A stretch of 64,000 nucleotides of DNA from Cymbomonas tetramitiformis (GCA_001247695.2 LGRX02035201.1:42978-106977), one strand, 5' to 3'; shown: positions 20,101-32,920, counted from the first letter of the stretch. Program-made: numbers and translations. Notes: generated by a model from the sequence alone, not told the origin.

Positions 20101-23100
20101 CACGAGCTGGAGGATTGCGGTGGAGCTCTGGCTCACGAGCTGGAGGATTGGCGGTGGAGCTCACAGCTCACGAGCTGGAGGATTGGCGGTGGGCTCTGGC
20201 TCACGAGGCTGGAGGAGGAGCGGCGGAGCTCCTGGCTCCACGAGCTGGAGGATGGCGGTGCAGCTCTGGCTCCGAGCTGGAGGATTGGCGGGAGCTCTGG
20301 CTCACGAGCTGGAGGAGTGGCGGCGGAGCTCTGGCTCACGAGCTGGAGGCGCTGAGTTTCGAGGACATAACCTCTGCACCGCCACAATTTCAACATGGCA
20401 GGGCCACACAAGCACCTCAACTCCGCTCCTCTAGCTCCTAAGCCTGAGGGAAGATGGCCGAGCAGGGGTGAACGCGCGCCTGAGCCTGCTGTGGACTCGT
20501 CCTCGGAAGCAAAGTGTCAAGGGCTGACATGTGTCTCGGAGCTGTGAGCGGTGCCGGCATGTGTCTCGGAGCTGAGAGCGGTGCCGCTTGTGGTCATGTG
20601 GGACCTCGCAGCTGCGCTCAGGCGGATCTGCGGTACAAAATCTTTGGTGCTAGGTTAGCGTTTGACCTGGCTTCGAAAGTGGCTGGAGGGGGAACCTCGC
20701 CTGTGCTTAGGCAGAGGCCCTGTGCTGTGCTCGGCAGAAAATCCCCGAGGGCAAGACTCGGTTCACCCCGGTGATCACCATGCTCAACGTGCGGGGCAAC
20801 CCCCTGGGCAACTCCGGGGTCTCGCGCCTCATCACGGAGTTCCGCTCCACATCGTGCCCCCTGCGTAACTTGGATGTTGCCGAGTGTCAGGTGAGCGTAC
20901 CTCCTCCCCCCCGTCTCAGCCAATAGCGCGCAGAGCCGATCTGCCACCCGAAGGTGATAGGCGGGATGCACATAGCTCCCGCGCCTACGTCGGGCCTACC
21001 TGTGGGTCCTACCGCAGGGAGGTAGGTACCGTGGGACGTTCCAGGTCCCCACAAAACTGGCCGCGCCTCACTGCGTTTGGCGGGGTCACTGCAGTTCACC
21101 GAGAAAGGGGCGCACCAGCTGGGGGAGATGCTGCTGGTAAACCGGTCCCTCACCACGATGAACCTCTCCTGGAACAAAGTGGGCATCAAGGGGGCCCAGA
21201 CCCTCGCCACCGCCATCGCGTCCCACCCCCGCCTGATGAGCCTCAACATGGCCCACGTGGGCATGAGCGACGCCGGCACCGGCTACATCGCCTCCGCTCT
21301 CTCGGTACGCTTCTGTCATAGCGGGGAAGTAGGTCTGACTTTATCATCGACCTGGCTGTTTTAAATATGGCCTCTGCACTTCTCATGGGGCGTGGGGCGT
21401 GCGCACCTCTCTGGCACGGGGCGTGCGCACCTCTCTGGCACGGGGCGCGTCATGGCCCGCTCCGTGATTGTTGCCCGGGAGGTTCGCCTCTGAGTGCAGG
21501 AGAATTTCACCATCCAGCACCTTGACATCAGCAACAACACTATTCGCGGCGGTGCTTGCGCGGTGCTCGCGTCCTCTGTGGTGGTGAGGCCCTCCGCTTC
21601 CTGCCCGACACGTGGCCGCCTTCTAGTCGTATCCCGCTGGAAGTCCCCGCCTCCCGAAGGCTCCCTCAGTAGACCCCTGCCCCGCCTCAGTAGACCCCTG
21701 CCCCGCCTCAGTAGACCCCTGCCGCGCGGCCCAGGGCCGGTCTCCCCTGTGCGGTGGGCTGGCCGTTCCCGGAGCTGCTGAGCCGAGCGCGTGCAGCGCG
21801 CGGTCACTCCGGCGCACCTCCGATTCGGTGGCGCGTCTTCCGTGCACAGCGCCTGCATCTTAAGGGTGGTCCGAAGCCTTGACGATAGCCAATCACCAAC
21901 CAATCGACCGGTCTCGCCCTGACAACTCATCCTCACCGTTGGTTCCTACATGGCGCATCCCGCGGCGCAGGTAGCCTTGTGTGAGAATGCGGTGCGCATC
22001 AGCAGTGCAGCGCTGTGCGGGAAGACCCATTCTGTCCTCGCTGCTCTATGTGCTCTAAAGCACTGCGCACCGCCCGGTTGTGATCACGCGCACGCGTGTG
22101 CGTGAGACGCGCGTATGAATGCCATCGTCCCGTCAGTGTGTGGCGGGCACCTTGCAGCACCCCCGCCCTGCTCTTGCGTGCTCTGTGCCTCCGCAGGGTG
22201 CTAGGACGGCCTTGGCTGGCGCGCCTTGCGCCGCACGGCGGGCTGCTGCTCTCTAAGTTCGCTCGGGGGAGCTTCGAAGCCCCATCTCATTCCCGGGCGC
22301 TGCATCCGTCCTTTGAGGCGGTCGCTGCTCCGCATGACTTTGGCCGGCGTGGCTCGCGCTTCCTGAGGTGTGACGGCGCTTTTGCGGGGATGCGCGGGGC
22401 GTAGGCGCGCGGCCACATCGACTTCTTGGACCTGAGCAACAATCCCCTCGGTCAGATGGGCGCAGCTCGGTGCGAGCGCCCCCCGCTTCCCTCGGGCTTG
22501 GCCTCCGGTTCCCTCTGGCGGAGCCCTCGCGCGGGCGTCGGAGCGAGCCGCGGGTGCAGCTTCCTCCACGAGACCTCGGAGAAGCCCCTCTGATGCTGCG
22601 CACCGCAACGCGAGATGTAGTGAGGCAATATGCTGTTGTCACCGGTTGCACTGAGCGGGCTGGTGCGGCCCACTCGCAGTCGAGCCGCACCAGCTCGCAA
22701 GGGATCTGCCCATCTCGTTGACCTGAGCGCGCAGAACACCTGCTGCAGAAAGCTGACTGCTGCGTGTGGAGACCCGCGCCGACCCTCCCAGGAGGCGCTC
22801 GCCCAGTATCCATTGCTGTGTTGTCTGGGGCTCTCACCGAAAGAGATGGCGGGGGTGATGCTGGGCTCCAGGCTGCTCAAGACGTTCACTGCCGGATTTG
22901 TCAAAAAGGTCAGTGCGTGGGACTATGACGCCCACAGGCTATACCCCTCCCCCGCCCACTGCCCCCCTTCCTCAGTTGTGGTCTGCGCAATTGCCGTTCT
23001 CAGATCTCCCGGGTTCTCCTCTGCTTGTCTGCATGACGGCCAAATGCAGGGACATGCGGAGGGGGAGAGGACGCGCTCGGAGGCGGTTCCGTGTGCCGCG

Positions 23101-26100
23101 GCGTGGAGAGCTGACGTGGTGTGGAGGACGGGATGGCGGGCTGGGAGACGTGCAGGTCGGGCTCCAGGGGTGTAACTTTGTGGACCTGTCGCAGAGTAAC
23201 TCCGGCGTGGTCAACGAGCGCAACCCCAATGGGAGCTACAGTTTAGACCTGTCGAACCCTTTACAGTACCAGGTGAGCACGCCTGAGGGCCCTTGGATCT
23301 TGCCCCTTGTGGTGCACCATCCAGATGCCTGTGACTCTGCTGCCAGGCGAGGGTTGACGGGGCAAGGGGGTCGTGTGCGGGCATGCGTGTGGCGTCGGCA
23401 AGCAGTGGATCTCACCACGAGGATAGAGGGAGGGGGGCATGCGTGGGGCTGCAGCAAGCGATGGATTTTGTAAGGATGAGAGGGGAAGGGGGCATGCGTG
23501 GGACTGCAGCAAGCGGTGAATTTTGTAAGGATGAGAGGGGGAGGGGGCATGCGTGGGACTGCAGCAAGCGGCAGATCTTGCCACCCTGTGGAAAGATCAC
23601 GGCCCACAAAGCTGGCAGGAGTCAAAGCTGGATGGGAAGACCTTCAAGCTCACCGACGCGCTCAAATGGCCGGTGCGATGCTCGCAGGCGACTGGTGGGG
23701 AGAGCTGCTTTGCCTGATGTATGTACCATTCGCATCTGATGTATGTACCTCGATGCCATCAGTTTCTGCAGGGCAATTAGAGGAGGGCCGGGGTGCTGCA
23801 CCAGGACCACATCCCACGGGTTGGGCAATTAGAGGAGGGCCGGGGTGCTGCACCAGGACTACATCCCACGGGTTGGGCAATGAGGAGGGCCGGTGCTGCA
23901 CCAGGACCACATCCTACGGGTTGGGCAATTAGAGAGGGGCCGGGTGCTGCACCAGGACCACATGCCACGTGTTGGGCAATTAGAGGAGGGCACTGCACCA
24001 GGACCACATGCCACGGGTTGGGCAATTAGAGGAGGGCCGGGTGCTGCACCAGGACCATGCCACGGGTTGGGCAATTAGAGGAGGGCCGGGTGCTGCACCA
24101 GGACCACATCCCACGGGTTGGGCAATTAGAGGAGGGCCGGGTGCTGCACCAGGACCACATGCCACGTGTTGGGCAATTAGAGGAGGGCCGGGGTGCTGCA
24201 CCAGGACCACATCCACGGGTTGGGCAATTAGAGGAGGGCCGGGGTGCTGCACCAGGACCACATGCCACGGGTTGGGCAATTAGAGGAGGGCCGGGGTGCT
24301 GCACCAGGACCACATGCCACGGGTTGGGCAATTAGAGGAGGGCCGGGGTGCTGCACCAGGACCACATGCCACGGGTTGGGCAATTAGAGGAGGGCCGGGG
24401 TGCTGCACCAGGACCACATGCCACGGGTTGGGCAATTGAAGCTGCGCTTCCAATCAGCCAACGCGCGGCCGGTGAAGATCACGCCATTGTCGGAAGAAGA
24501 GTTCACGAACATGTGGAGCTCCGCCATTGGACCATCCGCCACTGATGAGTGGAAGGTCACCTTTGCCATGCTGCTCAGCACCACTGTATATCTCACCGCC
24601 GAGCAGGCACGCGTCTTCCCCCTCCCCTCCGTGCCCCGCATCCCGTCAATCCGACATTCCGACAGCCACGCACCTCCCCTCCCTCCCCTCAGGCCCCACC
24701 TCTCAGCTTGGTCAGGGTATCCGCAGCTCTGCTGGTGCGCTGACGTGGCGGTGCTGGTGCGCTGACGTGGCGGGACCTCTGGTAAAGAGCAATCTGTGGC
24801 CTCTCCCCACATGATATGCCCCAGGTACCGGGCTGAACACTGGGCTGCATCACTCTGACCCTGGAGGCTGTTCCCACGCGAGCGCTGACCGACGCAAGAC
24901 ACCGTGTGATTGGTCAGACTACTTGATACCTCCTACTTGGATTGCCGCGCGTCGCGCAGCAGTTGTCTCGCCGCGCTCCGCGACACTGACTGCGCGTGAC
25001 GTGTCATTCACCCGCGGAGCCGGTGGTCGCCGCAGCAGCCTACGCTCGCCGTCTTGGGGCTGGCTAACCCCGAGGGTTGACGACGGAGGAGTGGCTGCGC
25101 CGGTTGGGCAGGTGGCAAAAATGCTGAGCACCTTCACGTGGCCGTCGGAGCGGCTGGAGGCTGCGATGACGCTCTTCGGCCGCATCACGGATCCCCACAA
25201 CCAGCACCACATCGACGCGCAGCTCACTTCAGAGACCAGGGTCTGGACCCGCGCCTGGCCCCCTCCGCCCTCCATAACAAGCTCTCCGACCTAAGCCCTA
25301 ACCTAAGCCCTGATGGCCCCGGCGCACGGCTTGCCTAGCCTCGCAGCGGCCGCCAGGGTGGCCACCCAAACGCACACAGGCGATGACGTGGGCGATGGGG
25401 AGCAGCGATTTCTCGGCGCCACGCATGGTCAAGGGCCGACGAGCGCCCCTCACATCCGTGTGTGCGCGCATCCCTTGACCGCCGTCTGTTGCACCCGGAG
25501 CCCAAGCCACCAGCTCACCACAGAAGATCGGCTGCTATGTACGCACACCAGGGATCACAGGATTCAGCACACACTTCCGGACACCTTACCGGAGCTCACT
25601 CATGGAGAACGAGACCCCTGAGCCTCACTGGGTCCCCTGAGCCCCTCTGCAACTGCACTGCCTGCGCGATGAAGCTGTACCTCTGAAGCCGTTACACCCC
25701 CCTGAGCTGCCCGAGCCATCTCCCCGCCACCGAGCTGCGCTCCAACCCACCACCCTGCGCCCTGCCTGCCCCAAAGCCTGGCATCAAGAGAGCTTGGCCA
25801 CCCACCACACGTCTGGTCTTCCAAAGGGCTGTCCCAAGGGCCTGAGAGTGATAGACCGGGCTGCTTCCTTCTGACTTTGCGCACCTGCCACCAAACTGCA
25901 CGTGCACCCCGCTACCCCCAACACCGCCTCTGGGACTGAAGCCCTTGTGCTGGACAAGTAAGCTGCGGTCTTAAGTAATGCGCTCCACACTTGCACTGCA
26001 TTGAAGCATGTGGCTGATCCTCGGACCGATTCCTTTGGCACCATGTAGCCGCAGACAATCGGCTGCACTATGAGCCCAAACCAGGGATCAGGATCTCAGG

Positions 26101-29100
26101 ATGCATGTAGGCACGGGGTGACAGGGTCTCAGGATGCCTATAGGCACGGGGCTACAGGGTCTCAGGATGCCTGTAGGCAGGGGGCTACAGGGTCTCAGGA
26201 TGCCTGTAGGCACGGGGCTACAGGGTCTCAGGATGCCTGCAGGCACGGGGCTACAGGGTCTCAGGATGCCTGTAGGCACGGGGCTACACAATTACAGCAG
26301 GCTGATCCGTGCTTGGGCGAGTTCCTCAACGTGCCTAAATGTTTGGGGTTTGAATCGCAGTCTTATGGCGTATGCATTTCGCATGGCGTGAGTGGTTGGA
26401 CACTAAGCGCGCTCTTTGTTGTGGTGTGCTTGATGCGGCGGTCGGGCCCTCGGGCGCTCCGCATGTCTCCTCGCGGGCGCAGTGCAGGCGAAGGGGAGGT
26501 CCGACACCGCTGACGCTCGATGCGCGGGCGGCGCGGCGCATGGCAGGTGAAGTACGAGAAGGAGCTCGGTCCGTTGCGGCAGTTCCACCCCTACAACCCC
26601 ACCGGGCACTATAACCTGAATCTGACACGCAAGGTTAGCGCCTGCGAGCCCTCCCTCGCGCGGTATGCTCTCGCTTCTTCAGCTCAGGTTCACCTTCATA
26701 CGTTCATACCTGTTGTATCATCCAATGGTGCGACTTGATGTCCGTATCATCCATCCAACGGTGTGGAGTGAGAGCCACACCATGGATTCAACAGAACAGA
26801 TGGATGGGACTGCCACGTACGCCTGGCAACCGAAGTGCGCGAAGGCACCCAGCAGCAACGAGAGGGCGGGTGGCAGGCAAGATGGCCAATCTGGGGACGC
26901 GGGGTGCCGCTGTGCTGCGTGAGGGCTTGTGGTGGGGCATCGCGGGGGAGGGAAGTGCGCACCGCGTGGCGGAGGATGGGCGCATGCGGCGGCCCGGGCC
27001 TGACCTGTGGGGCGACTCTTAGGGACAGCCTTGTTTGAAGATGGCGAAGATAGGACAACCGATCTTCTTTGGCTGCGAGGTGCCAAAGGAATCGGTCCAA
27101 GGATAAAACGCGCCCCCAGTGACTGTGAAGCTCGAGCCAGCGCCCGGTGGCCATGCATCTTGAGCCCCCTCCCCCCCTGGTCGCTGTGAGTGTGCTTCAC
27201 AGGTGGACTACTGCATTGCGACCCAGCTGCTTGCGTACTATGCTCAGGAGGAGTCCGACGGCATTTGCAGCAAGGAAAGGCTGCAGGTTTGAGAGATCGC
27301 CGCTTTCATCTCCCCGCACGGTTGCTGTATCCGTCCTCGCTCCCTGTACTGCATGCGTGCAAGCGAGCTGCACTTGTGAGTGAATCAGAAGGCATCCTTG
27401 CTTGCCACGCCTGCTCTATAAGGCGTCCTTGCTTGCCACGCCTGCTCTATAATGCACGCCATCTGCATGCCGAGTTCTGCTCGAGGGCGGCGACTAAGCT
27501 CACTCGATGTGCCCCGAAAGCAATGACTTCGTGGCACCTAGCTGAGCTGGGCCGTCGTATAGGCGCGCATGGACAACCCAACCCAGCAGCGGGGCGGCGC
27601 AGCAGAGGCGTGCACTGAGCAGCGCTGGGATGTCCGTGCTCCGCAGAAATCTTGGCGGAATATCGTGCTGAACGGGCGCTACATTGAGAGCATGGATCCG
27701 CACTCCTGGGAGGTGCTGCCTCCGACTTTCCGGAGCTGCTGATTGGTCAGCGCATTGAAAAAATAGTCAGAAGGCAGGCCAAAGCGGGATGCGCCGCCAT
27801 GTTCAGTCACACCGCTTACTTTCCGGGTGATCCTTTCTCAGCTTGCTAGGCATGCCATGGTGATTGAATGACGCCAGCCCATCAGAGCAGAGCGCCGCGC
27901 TGCGGAGAGGGGCCATTGGAGGGATTAGGGGGGGGGCGGGCGTTGGCACCAAGGGGATGTGAGGACGTTTAAAGAGTGGGCTGCCACGTGGATGGATGGG
28001 GATGAGCTGGCAGGTCCCCACGGAGGGCTCCCTGAAGCTGGACTATGTGAGCTACAATCTGCCGGACACGAAGAAGTCCACCACGAAGTACAACACCCTC
28101 AGCGATCTCCGCCTGCTGGCGCTCGAGGCAGTGCTGTGCCTGAACCGCCAGCCCGAGCCCCTCAAGATCGAGGCCTTCACCAAGGTACGCTGCCGCACCT
28201 CGCCCGGGCTGCCGTTGCTGGCCCTCTGCTCCAGCAGGATACGCCTCTGCCGCCGCAGTGCAGCATGCGCCTCTGCCGCCGTAGTGCAGCATGCGCCTCA
28301 CCTGCCGACTCCGCCCTTGTTAATGCATTGACGCCCACCTCTCGGCAGACGCGCCTGTTGATCATTCATGCTGACAAGCGGTTCTTTCAGCCCTGGGTGT
28401 GTTGTGCGGTGCCGCGGCCCGGTGCTGCGCTCACACGCAGCCTCCTCCTCTGCTGGAGCGTCAGCCGGAGTGTCTCACGCCATTCGGCATGTATGGAGGC
28501 GCGGGCTGGGCTGGGCAGGCGTACTTCCACCAGCACTTCATGGAGCTGTGGAACTTGAACTTCAATCGCAAGTCCAGTAAAGAGACCAGGATGCAGGCCA
28601 TGAAGGAGGCGAAGGAAATGATGAAAGGCTCCAAGTCTAACCGCTTCAAGCGGAGAGCTACGCAGGTTGCCAATGTGGTGGGCATGCTATCAAGCCGGAG
28701 TAACCAATCCTCCAGAGATGGCGTGAGTTCCCTCTGCACGGGCTGTCCCAGATCACGTGTAACAACCCTAAAAATGTGTGCGGAATGCAACAAGGGCCCT
28801 CGGGAAGGGCGCGTAGCTGCGGTAATAGATCGCAAGCTCGCGAAGCGCACCCTAACTGCCCCACAGTCACGTCCAACATCTCACCCACACGGCAGAGGCG
28901 CTAACGTGTCCTGGGGGCGTCTGGAGCATTGCGCGCTGACGTAACCTGGGGGACCATCTCCGCTGTGGCTGCCTGGTCTGGAGCATTCCGCGCTGACGTA
29001 ACCTGGGGGCCCATCTCCACTGTGGCTGCCTGGTCTGGAGCATTGCGCGCTGACGTAACCTGGGGGACCATCTCCGCTGTGGCTGCCTGGTCTGGAGCAT

Positions 29101-31650
29101 TCCGCGCTGACGTAACCTGGGGGCCCATCTCCACTGTGGCTGCCTGGCCGGAATCTGCAGCCGGATGTCACGAGCGCGTGCGTGTGTGCGTGAGACGCGC
29201 GTATGAATACCTTTGTCCTTTCAGTGTGTGGCGGGCACCTTGCAACACCCCCTCCCTGCTCTGGCGTGCTCTCTTCCTCCACTGGATTGCCTCATGCGCT
29301 GAGCTGGTGCGCGGGGAGGTGGGGGTATCCAGTCTGTGGATGGGGATGCTAATGAGTCCATCCCTAAAGGTTTCACCGTTGGGCTCCCTCCCGGCACCGC
29401 GACTAGCAACACGCGCCCCCGTAAAGGTTCCGCGACTGTCGTGGAAGCTCCGTCCGCCTCCGGGGCGCGGTCACGCTCCAAGACCGACGGGAAGGCCCCT
29501 AAGAGCATCACTCCGACACCCCCAAGGACCCCACATGGGGAACGGAGTTCAAGTATTTCGGGTACTCCAAGAAGGGTGCGTCCTGCTGTGTCCTGCTGTG
29601 TCACGGCAGATCTGCTGCGCTGTCCTGCTGCTGCATCCTCTCCTGGCAGGCTTCGGCGCATCCTTTGTTTGAGGGCCTGGAAGTGTGCGCGCGGGCCAGC
29701 ATGTCGGCATCTCGGCATGGCCAGCGCGTCATCAAGGGACCTTGACATCTCTTGCAGCTCGAGGGGTGACGCCTTTTGGGTTGCGGATGAGGGACGGGCG
29801 ACAGCCACTCATGGACGAGCCGGAGACGTGGGATCCCACGAGCACGGGCATCAAGGACTTCCACACCGCCTTGAACTGTCTGCGGGTGCTGTCGGTCACT
29901 CAGTACATTAGCGTACGTCCCCTCGTGCCCCTCGTACCCCCTCGTACCCCTCAACCTCCAATGCGCTCTCGCCTCTCTGTGCTTCAGTGCCGCATCTGCG
30001 TCATGGCGGGGGCAGCGTGGCCCGTGGCTCCTGCTGAGGGAAGCGCCAGGTGCCTGACAATCCGCGCCCATTCTGGCTATCGGGGTTGTCCCCCCTTGGC
30101 CAGGCTCCTGCAAAATGTTATCGACTGGTTATCAAATATCGTCAGCAAATGTCGTGTGCCACGTCACACAGGTGAAGCACCTCAGCCGGCTGCTGGATCT
30201 GTTCGCCGTCAGTGACGAGCATGTGATTGAGGTGACCACGCTGGCTCCCACACTCGAAGCGAACCTAAATCTTGGGAAATCCCACACACGAAGCACTTTG
30301 GGTCCTTCGAAATCGCATAGATTTGGCCGTGCTCGCTCCTCAGACGTGGTTTGCCGCACACGCGATGCGAAGTACTTTGAGGTTTTGGCATTTGAGGGCA
30401 CGCGATCGTTCCGTTGCTCCTGACCGGTGATCGGAGTCAGCGTCCCCCTCCCCGTTAGTTCTTAGTGGACGGCGCAGCCACCTCACTAGGCAAGTGGTCA
30501 CGCCGTAGGAGGAAGGAGAGGGGGCTGGGAAGCAGGTGGTGGTGATCTTCTGGCAGCGGATATTGGACAGAGCCCGCTTCCCGGAGCTGATGAAGAAGAT
30601 TAGCAAGGCAAGGCGCGCCGCCACTGCTTCTATCGTGTTTTCCTAACGCGGATGGCGAATGCATCCGCTCCTTGCCGTTTGAAGTGCGCTGTATCCGGCG
30701 CAAACAGTCCCGGATCTCGCCCGAGTAGATGGTGGATTTGCCGTCCGATGGGCGATGCGCTGAGCACTGATTTGCCCAGATCTGTCACGCGCAGAAGGCT
30801 CAAGCTGGCATTGGGCAAAGGCTCGGTCCGCTGAACATCTTCAACGGGAACATGCCGGATCACCACTGGCTGCTGCGGCTGAGCCAACGAGACGAGCACG
30901 AGGTTTTGAAGCGCCTCGTGCGCATCGCAGTGAAGGACACCACGTGCAATAGTGTGAACAACCTGTACATAAATGGACGGCAGATGCCGCGCATCACAGA
31001 GGATGAATCTCTGTACACAGTGCTCTCAGGTATCGACGAGTCGGTTTTTCTGCATGAGTTATGGCCATGCAGCCAATCTGAGCCATGCCGCCACATCGTG
31101 CATTGCCTGCCTTCGCCTTGTTTGGAGCGACCGGGAAGCGCAAGCCGTTCGCTGCCACAACTGTACCATCGCGTATGGTTGCTGGCGTGCAGCAGAAAGG
31201 CAGGTGCTATTGGACATGGGCATGGATCCTCATGCAGTCTCCGTGATTGGACAGCCATCCCGCCGTATTGATCGTCTTGGCGCTTGTCACGTTGGGCATA
31301 GATATGGTTGGGGGAATGATTTGTGGAGCAGGGCATGTGCAAGATGGCATGATCCCCACGAATGTGCTTGAATTTGACTTTGAGCTCTCGAAGCTAAACT
31401 TGCAAAATACCGCCGCGAAACTGATTCAAACAAAGTTTAAGGCATTGAAAAAACGAATGATGGCGAAGGTGTGCCCACAGAAAACAAAACAGTTGCTTTC
31501 CGCACCATGCATGCATTATTGTTACAGCAAGAGCCACCATTGTCCGCGGCATCGTGTCCACGTACCTAGGAGCTCACGCGTCCAATTATGGCATTCGCTT
31601 TTTGGTAGAGCAAGGTTTTTTAAATGCAGTGTAGTTCAGCTGTCCTGTGA
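17151..31650 (+). CDS. Leucine-rich-repeat protein with duplicated C-terminal module and IQ motif (25 exons, about 1,328 aa)
   Basis: Exons by my reading: 17151-17700, 17875-18190, 18874-19024, 19489-19698, 20738-20890, 21095-21304, 21500-21583, 22405-22469, 22680-22908, 23156-23272, 23565-23672, 24442-24612, 25112-25240, 26547-26633, 27203-27286, 27647-27712, 28014-28184, 28519-28665, 29333-29561, 29758-29912, 30172-30231, 30536-30607, 30795-31029, 31302-31468, 31630-31650. Phases agree at every junction and the total is a multiple of three. Residues 1-339 are a Ser/Pro/basic N-terminus. Residues 340-656 are ribonuclease-inhibitor-like LRRs (LDLSHNKIGVKGA, LDISNN, LDLSNNPLGQMGA). After that an LNIFNP/LxLS-type module is present in about three copies (exons 10-12, 12-17, 20-23), with a low-complexity linker in exon 19. 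An IQ motif (AAKLIQTKFKALKKR), likely calmodulin-binding, lies near the C-terminus. No signal peptide or membrane segment is seen, so it is probably cytoplasmic or cytoskeletal/flagellar. Exon 8, exon 22 (GC donor) and the last exon are least certain. Confidence 0.8.
19240..19345. repeat. Intron 3 minisatellite
   Basis: About four units of cctctgtgtcattcattcct(ctccg), roughly 28 bp each, in intron 3 of the LRR gene. Confidence 0.7.
19845..20350. repeat. Intron 4 minisatellite (about 36-39 bp unit)
   Basis: gagctctggctcacgagctg followed by gaggatggcggtg-like sequence repeats about 13 times with indels. The array creates long spurious frames on both strands. It lies wholly between exons 4 and 5. 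Confidence 0.9.
20517..20588. repeat. Intron 4, second short duplication
   Basis: Two tandem copies of ggcatgtgtctcggagctg(t/a)gagcggtgcc, about 35 bp each. Confidence 0.75.
21385..21455. repeat. Intron 6 minisatellite (about 30 bp unit)
   Basis: cggggcgtgcgcacctctctggca occurs in two to three tandem copies between exons 6 and 7. Confidence 0.8.
21662..21728. repeat. Intron 7 minisatellite (21 bp unit, 3 copies)
   Basis: ctcagtagacccctgccccg repeats three times in tandem. Confidence 0.9.
23425..23578. repeat. Intron 10 minisatellite that carries the 3' splice site
   Basis: Three units of about 55 bp contain ggggcatgcgtgggactgcag then caagcg. The ctgcag of the last unit is the acceptor I use for exon 11 (23565). 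Earlier units repeat the same acceptor-like ctgcag at about 23455 and 23510. Confidence 0.85.
23765..24436. repeat. Intron 11 minisatellite (about 52 bp unit, about 13 copies)
   Basis: gggcaattagaggagggccg then gggtgctgcaccaggaccacatgccacgggtt repeats with small variants, up to the base where the last gggcaatt changes into ttgaag, the presumed acceptor of exon 12 at 24442. Confidence 0.95.
26080..26290. repeat. Intron 13 minisatellite (33 bp unit, about 6 copies)
   Basis: agggtctcaggatgcctgta then ggcacggggctac repeats regularly, with one ggcaggggg variant. Confidence 0.95.
27385..27452. repeat. Intron 15 duplication (31 bp, 2 copies)
   Basis: Two tandem copies of ggc(a/g)tccttgcttgccacgc then ctgctctata. 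Confidence 0.85.
28225..28302. repeat. Intron 17 duplication (about 27 bp, 2-3 copies)
   Basis: cgcctctgccgccgcagtgcagcatg repeats just downstream of exon 17. Confidence 0.75.
28912..29150. repeat. Intron 18 minisatellite (57 bp unit, 4 copies in two alternating forms)
   Basis: gcgctgacgtaacctggggg then (a/c)ccatctccgctgtggctgcctggtctggagcatt repeats four times. Forms 1 and 3 match each other, as do 2 and 4, so the array grew by doubling a 114-bp dimer. Confidence 0.95.
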
Positions 31651-32375
31651 ATGTGGTGGACCTAGAGCTGACTAGCGGTATATTGATGCTTATATCCAGG
31701 GTACATGGGGGAAAAAGAGGAAGAAGTGATGTACTTTGGTATGACGGTGACACATTATTTTAGAGGAAGCAGACGACACAAAGGCAGATCGTCAAAGAGT
31801 CGATGCGATGTGTCCATTTTTGTGTATATAACATAGTGTAGGTGTAATATTTGTGATACTTCAATAGGTATCATATAGCATAGTAAGATTAATACGATGA
31901 TACTTCAAGCCATGCAGTGATGAGGATGGTGGTGCGATAATATTGTACATTCCATTCCCTGATAAGAATTTGAATCAGTGTTGCCAGTGGGCAATGGCGT
32001 TTGTGAATTGGGGACACTGTGAAATGCGTCCATAATGAACACCAGGTACCCTGTATGTATTCATTGTATACTGCAATAGCCTCCCCTTCGGCTAATTTGT
32101 GACAACATTGGCTATAATGGAGCCGTCTTGAGTAGTCAGACATTCTGAATTCCATTTACAGATTCCAGAGCGAGACACTAACTAAAGCCTGCACCGAGAT
32201 TCTGAAGAGGGGTTATTATGTGCGTGACCTTCGTTGTGAAGCAGATGTGCCGTGGCATTGATCTTAAAATTAAAAGGTTATTTTATCGGAAAGGGACATG
32301 TGTAAAAAAACAATAATTATATCTCTGACCGATATAATCTTGACTTCGTGTCAATTATATTACTCATACTTAGTC

Positions 32376-32920
32376 AATCAGCAGCAACTTTCGAATCCCA
32401 ACGGGCGACACAGTTGAGAATGCTCGATCCCACGATCGCCAGACGCTAACGATGACAGCGCCATTGCATTCGCGTGCATTTACCGTGACGCCAAAAGCGA
32501 AACGCTGTCGCGCACATGATCCTACGGTCAGATGGTTTAATGGCGACATCCATTTTAACATAGCATGCCCGACGCGATGTTCAGAAATCAGAATGATGCA
32601 CAACCTCTGCTCCTTAAGATTTTTGGAACCGGGCCAAATTACCTTACCTTACTTACTTAATCAGCAGCAAAGCGCGAATCCCAACGGGCGACACGCAGAC
32701 GAACTTCCGATCTCACGATCGCCAGACGCTAACGATGACAGTGCCACTGCAGTCGCGTACATTTACCGCGACGCCACCCACGCCGCCACGCGTTATGGCG
32801 TGGCATGCTGGGACGCAAAAAGTGAAGCACTGTCGCGCACATGCTCCTACGGTCAGATGGCCTAGTGGAGATCTCTTTTTTAGATCGATCCGCCTAGTAT
32901 TCAGAATGCGAGCACCATAG
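32376..32920. repeat. Diverged tandem duplication, period about 283 bp
   Basis: Both copies share aatcagcagcaa, cgaatcccaacgggcgacac, cgatcgccagacgctaacga, tcgcgcacatg and tacggtcagatgg in order. The second copy contains an extra insert with ccacgcgttatggcgtggca-like palindromic sequence. Confidence 0.75.

Noticed and set aside
22253..22904. Minus-strand frames of 130-190 codons within the LRR gene
   Set aside because: GC-rich shadow frames; LRR exons on the plus strand explain the sequence.
23765..24436. CRISPR-like array
   Set aside because: Units are head-to-tail with no unique spacers, and the context is a eukaryotic intron.
19845..24440. Long frames on both strands in the 19.8-20.4 and 23.8-24.4 kb regions
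   Set aside because: They are translations of intronic minisatellites whose unit lengths keep several frames open.
32450..32870. tRNA-derived SINE in the 32.4-kb duplication (A-box-like tggcctagtgg, B-box-like ttcgaatccc)
   Set aside because: The two boxes are in the wrong order and spacing within each copy.
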